Source: QHCE01 sp038260095
Lineage (GTDB): Bacteria; Actinomycetota; Actinomycetes; Mycobacteriales; QHCE01
Length of the DNA stretch: 14,168 bases
Reading direction: 5' to 3'
NCBI GenBank assembly: GCA_038260095.1
Contig: JBBSOC010000058.1
Coordinates: 1 to 14,168 of the forward strand
Translations under genes and position numbers: made by a program
The notes under the pieces: generated by a model
Seen by the model: only the letters and a program-made list of their open reading frames with translations
Told to the model about the DNA's origin: nothing
Databases searched by the model: none
Part shown: positions 14,119 through 14,168 of the stretch, one piece after another
How the letters are laid out: each line of letters begins with the position of its first letter
Numbering within the stretch: position 1 is the stretch's first letter

Positions 14119-14168
14119 GGCTAGGGCGGCTTCATAGAAACTCTGTGGTGCAAGCTATACGACCTCAA

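Noticed and set aside
1..14168. tRNA or rRNA genes, riboswitches
   Set aside because: Reading the gaps by eye I saw no cloverleaf with a TTC-arm core, no rRNA segment, and no known riboswitch core; a covariance-model scan was not possible here.

Overview
The window most likely comes from a member of the Mycobacteriales (mycolate-type Actinobacteria). The base composition looks moderately G+C rich, roughly in the high fifties percent by eye. Several starts are GTG, at least two genes look leaderless, and the FadE5-type acyl-CoA dehydrogenase, the three-gene bkdABC layout and an LppU-like membrane-anchored protein are all typical of that order. I cannot fix the genus from this sequence.

Layout, left to right. 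At 1-203 there is a possible end of a mobile element: a leftward partial ORF running off the window and a perfect 22-bp palindrome. At 204-815 (minus) lies a four-helix membrane protein with a Gln/Gly/Tyr/Pro-rich tail at each end. It diverges from a membrane-anchored SpoIIE/PP2C-type phosphatase (1010-2116, plus). Next is fadE5 (2213-4045, plus). Its stop codon shares a CTAG tetramer with the stop of a convergent LppU-like gene (4042-4761, minus).

From 9277 leftward to about 4042 runs a minus-strand cluster: a dimethylargininase-family hydrolase (ddaH-like), then E1-alpha, E1-beta and E2 of a branched-chain 2-oxoacid dehydrogenase complex (bkdA, bkdB, bkdC), then the LppU-like gene. E1-alpha and E1-beta overlap by ATGA, so they are probably translationally coupled. 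E1-alpha/beta decarboxylate the keto acids from Val, Leu and Ile, and E2 passes the acyl group to CoA. FadE5, encoded nearby on the other strand, is the kind of enzyme that oxidises acyl-CoAs, so this part of the window is largely acyl-CoA and amino-acid catabolism. No E3 (lipoamide dehydrogenase) gene is present, so E3 would have to come from elsewhere.

A fructosamine-kinase family gene (9348-10244, plus) diverges from ddaH across a 70-nt spacer in which each gene has a TANNNT box exactly 7 nt before its start codon. It ends in a bulged hairpin and a strong intrinsic terminator. After an AT-rich gap come lemA (10592-11152) and a DUF2207-type membrane protein (11165-12655) as a two-gene operon, then a stand-alone AAA ATPase of the ORC/CDC6-like group (12824-14011). 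The ATPase reading frame ends inside an array of degenerate 28-nt tandem repeats (13996-14118).

I did not find a convincing new multi-gene system. The parts least explained by ordinary annotation are the tandem repeat array fused to the end of the ATPase gene, the palindrome and putative insertion-sequence end at the left edge, and the paired leaderless divergent promoters between ddaH and the fructosamine kinase gene.
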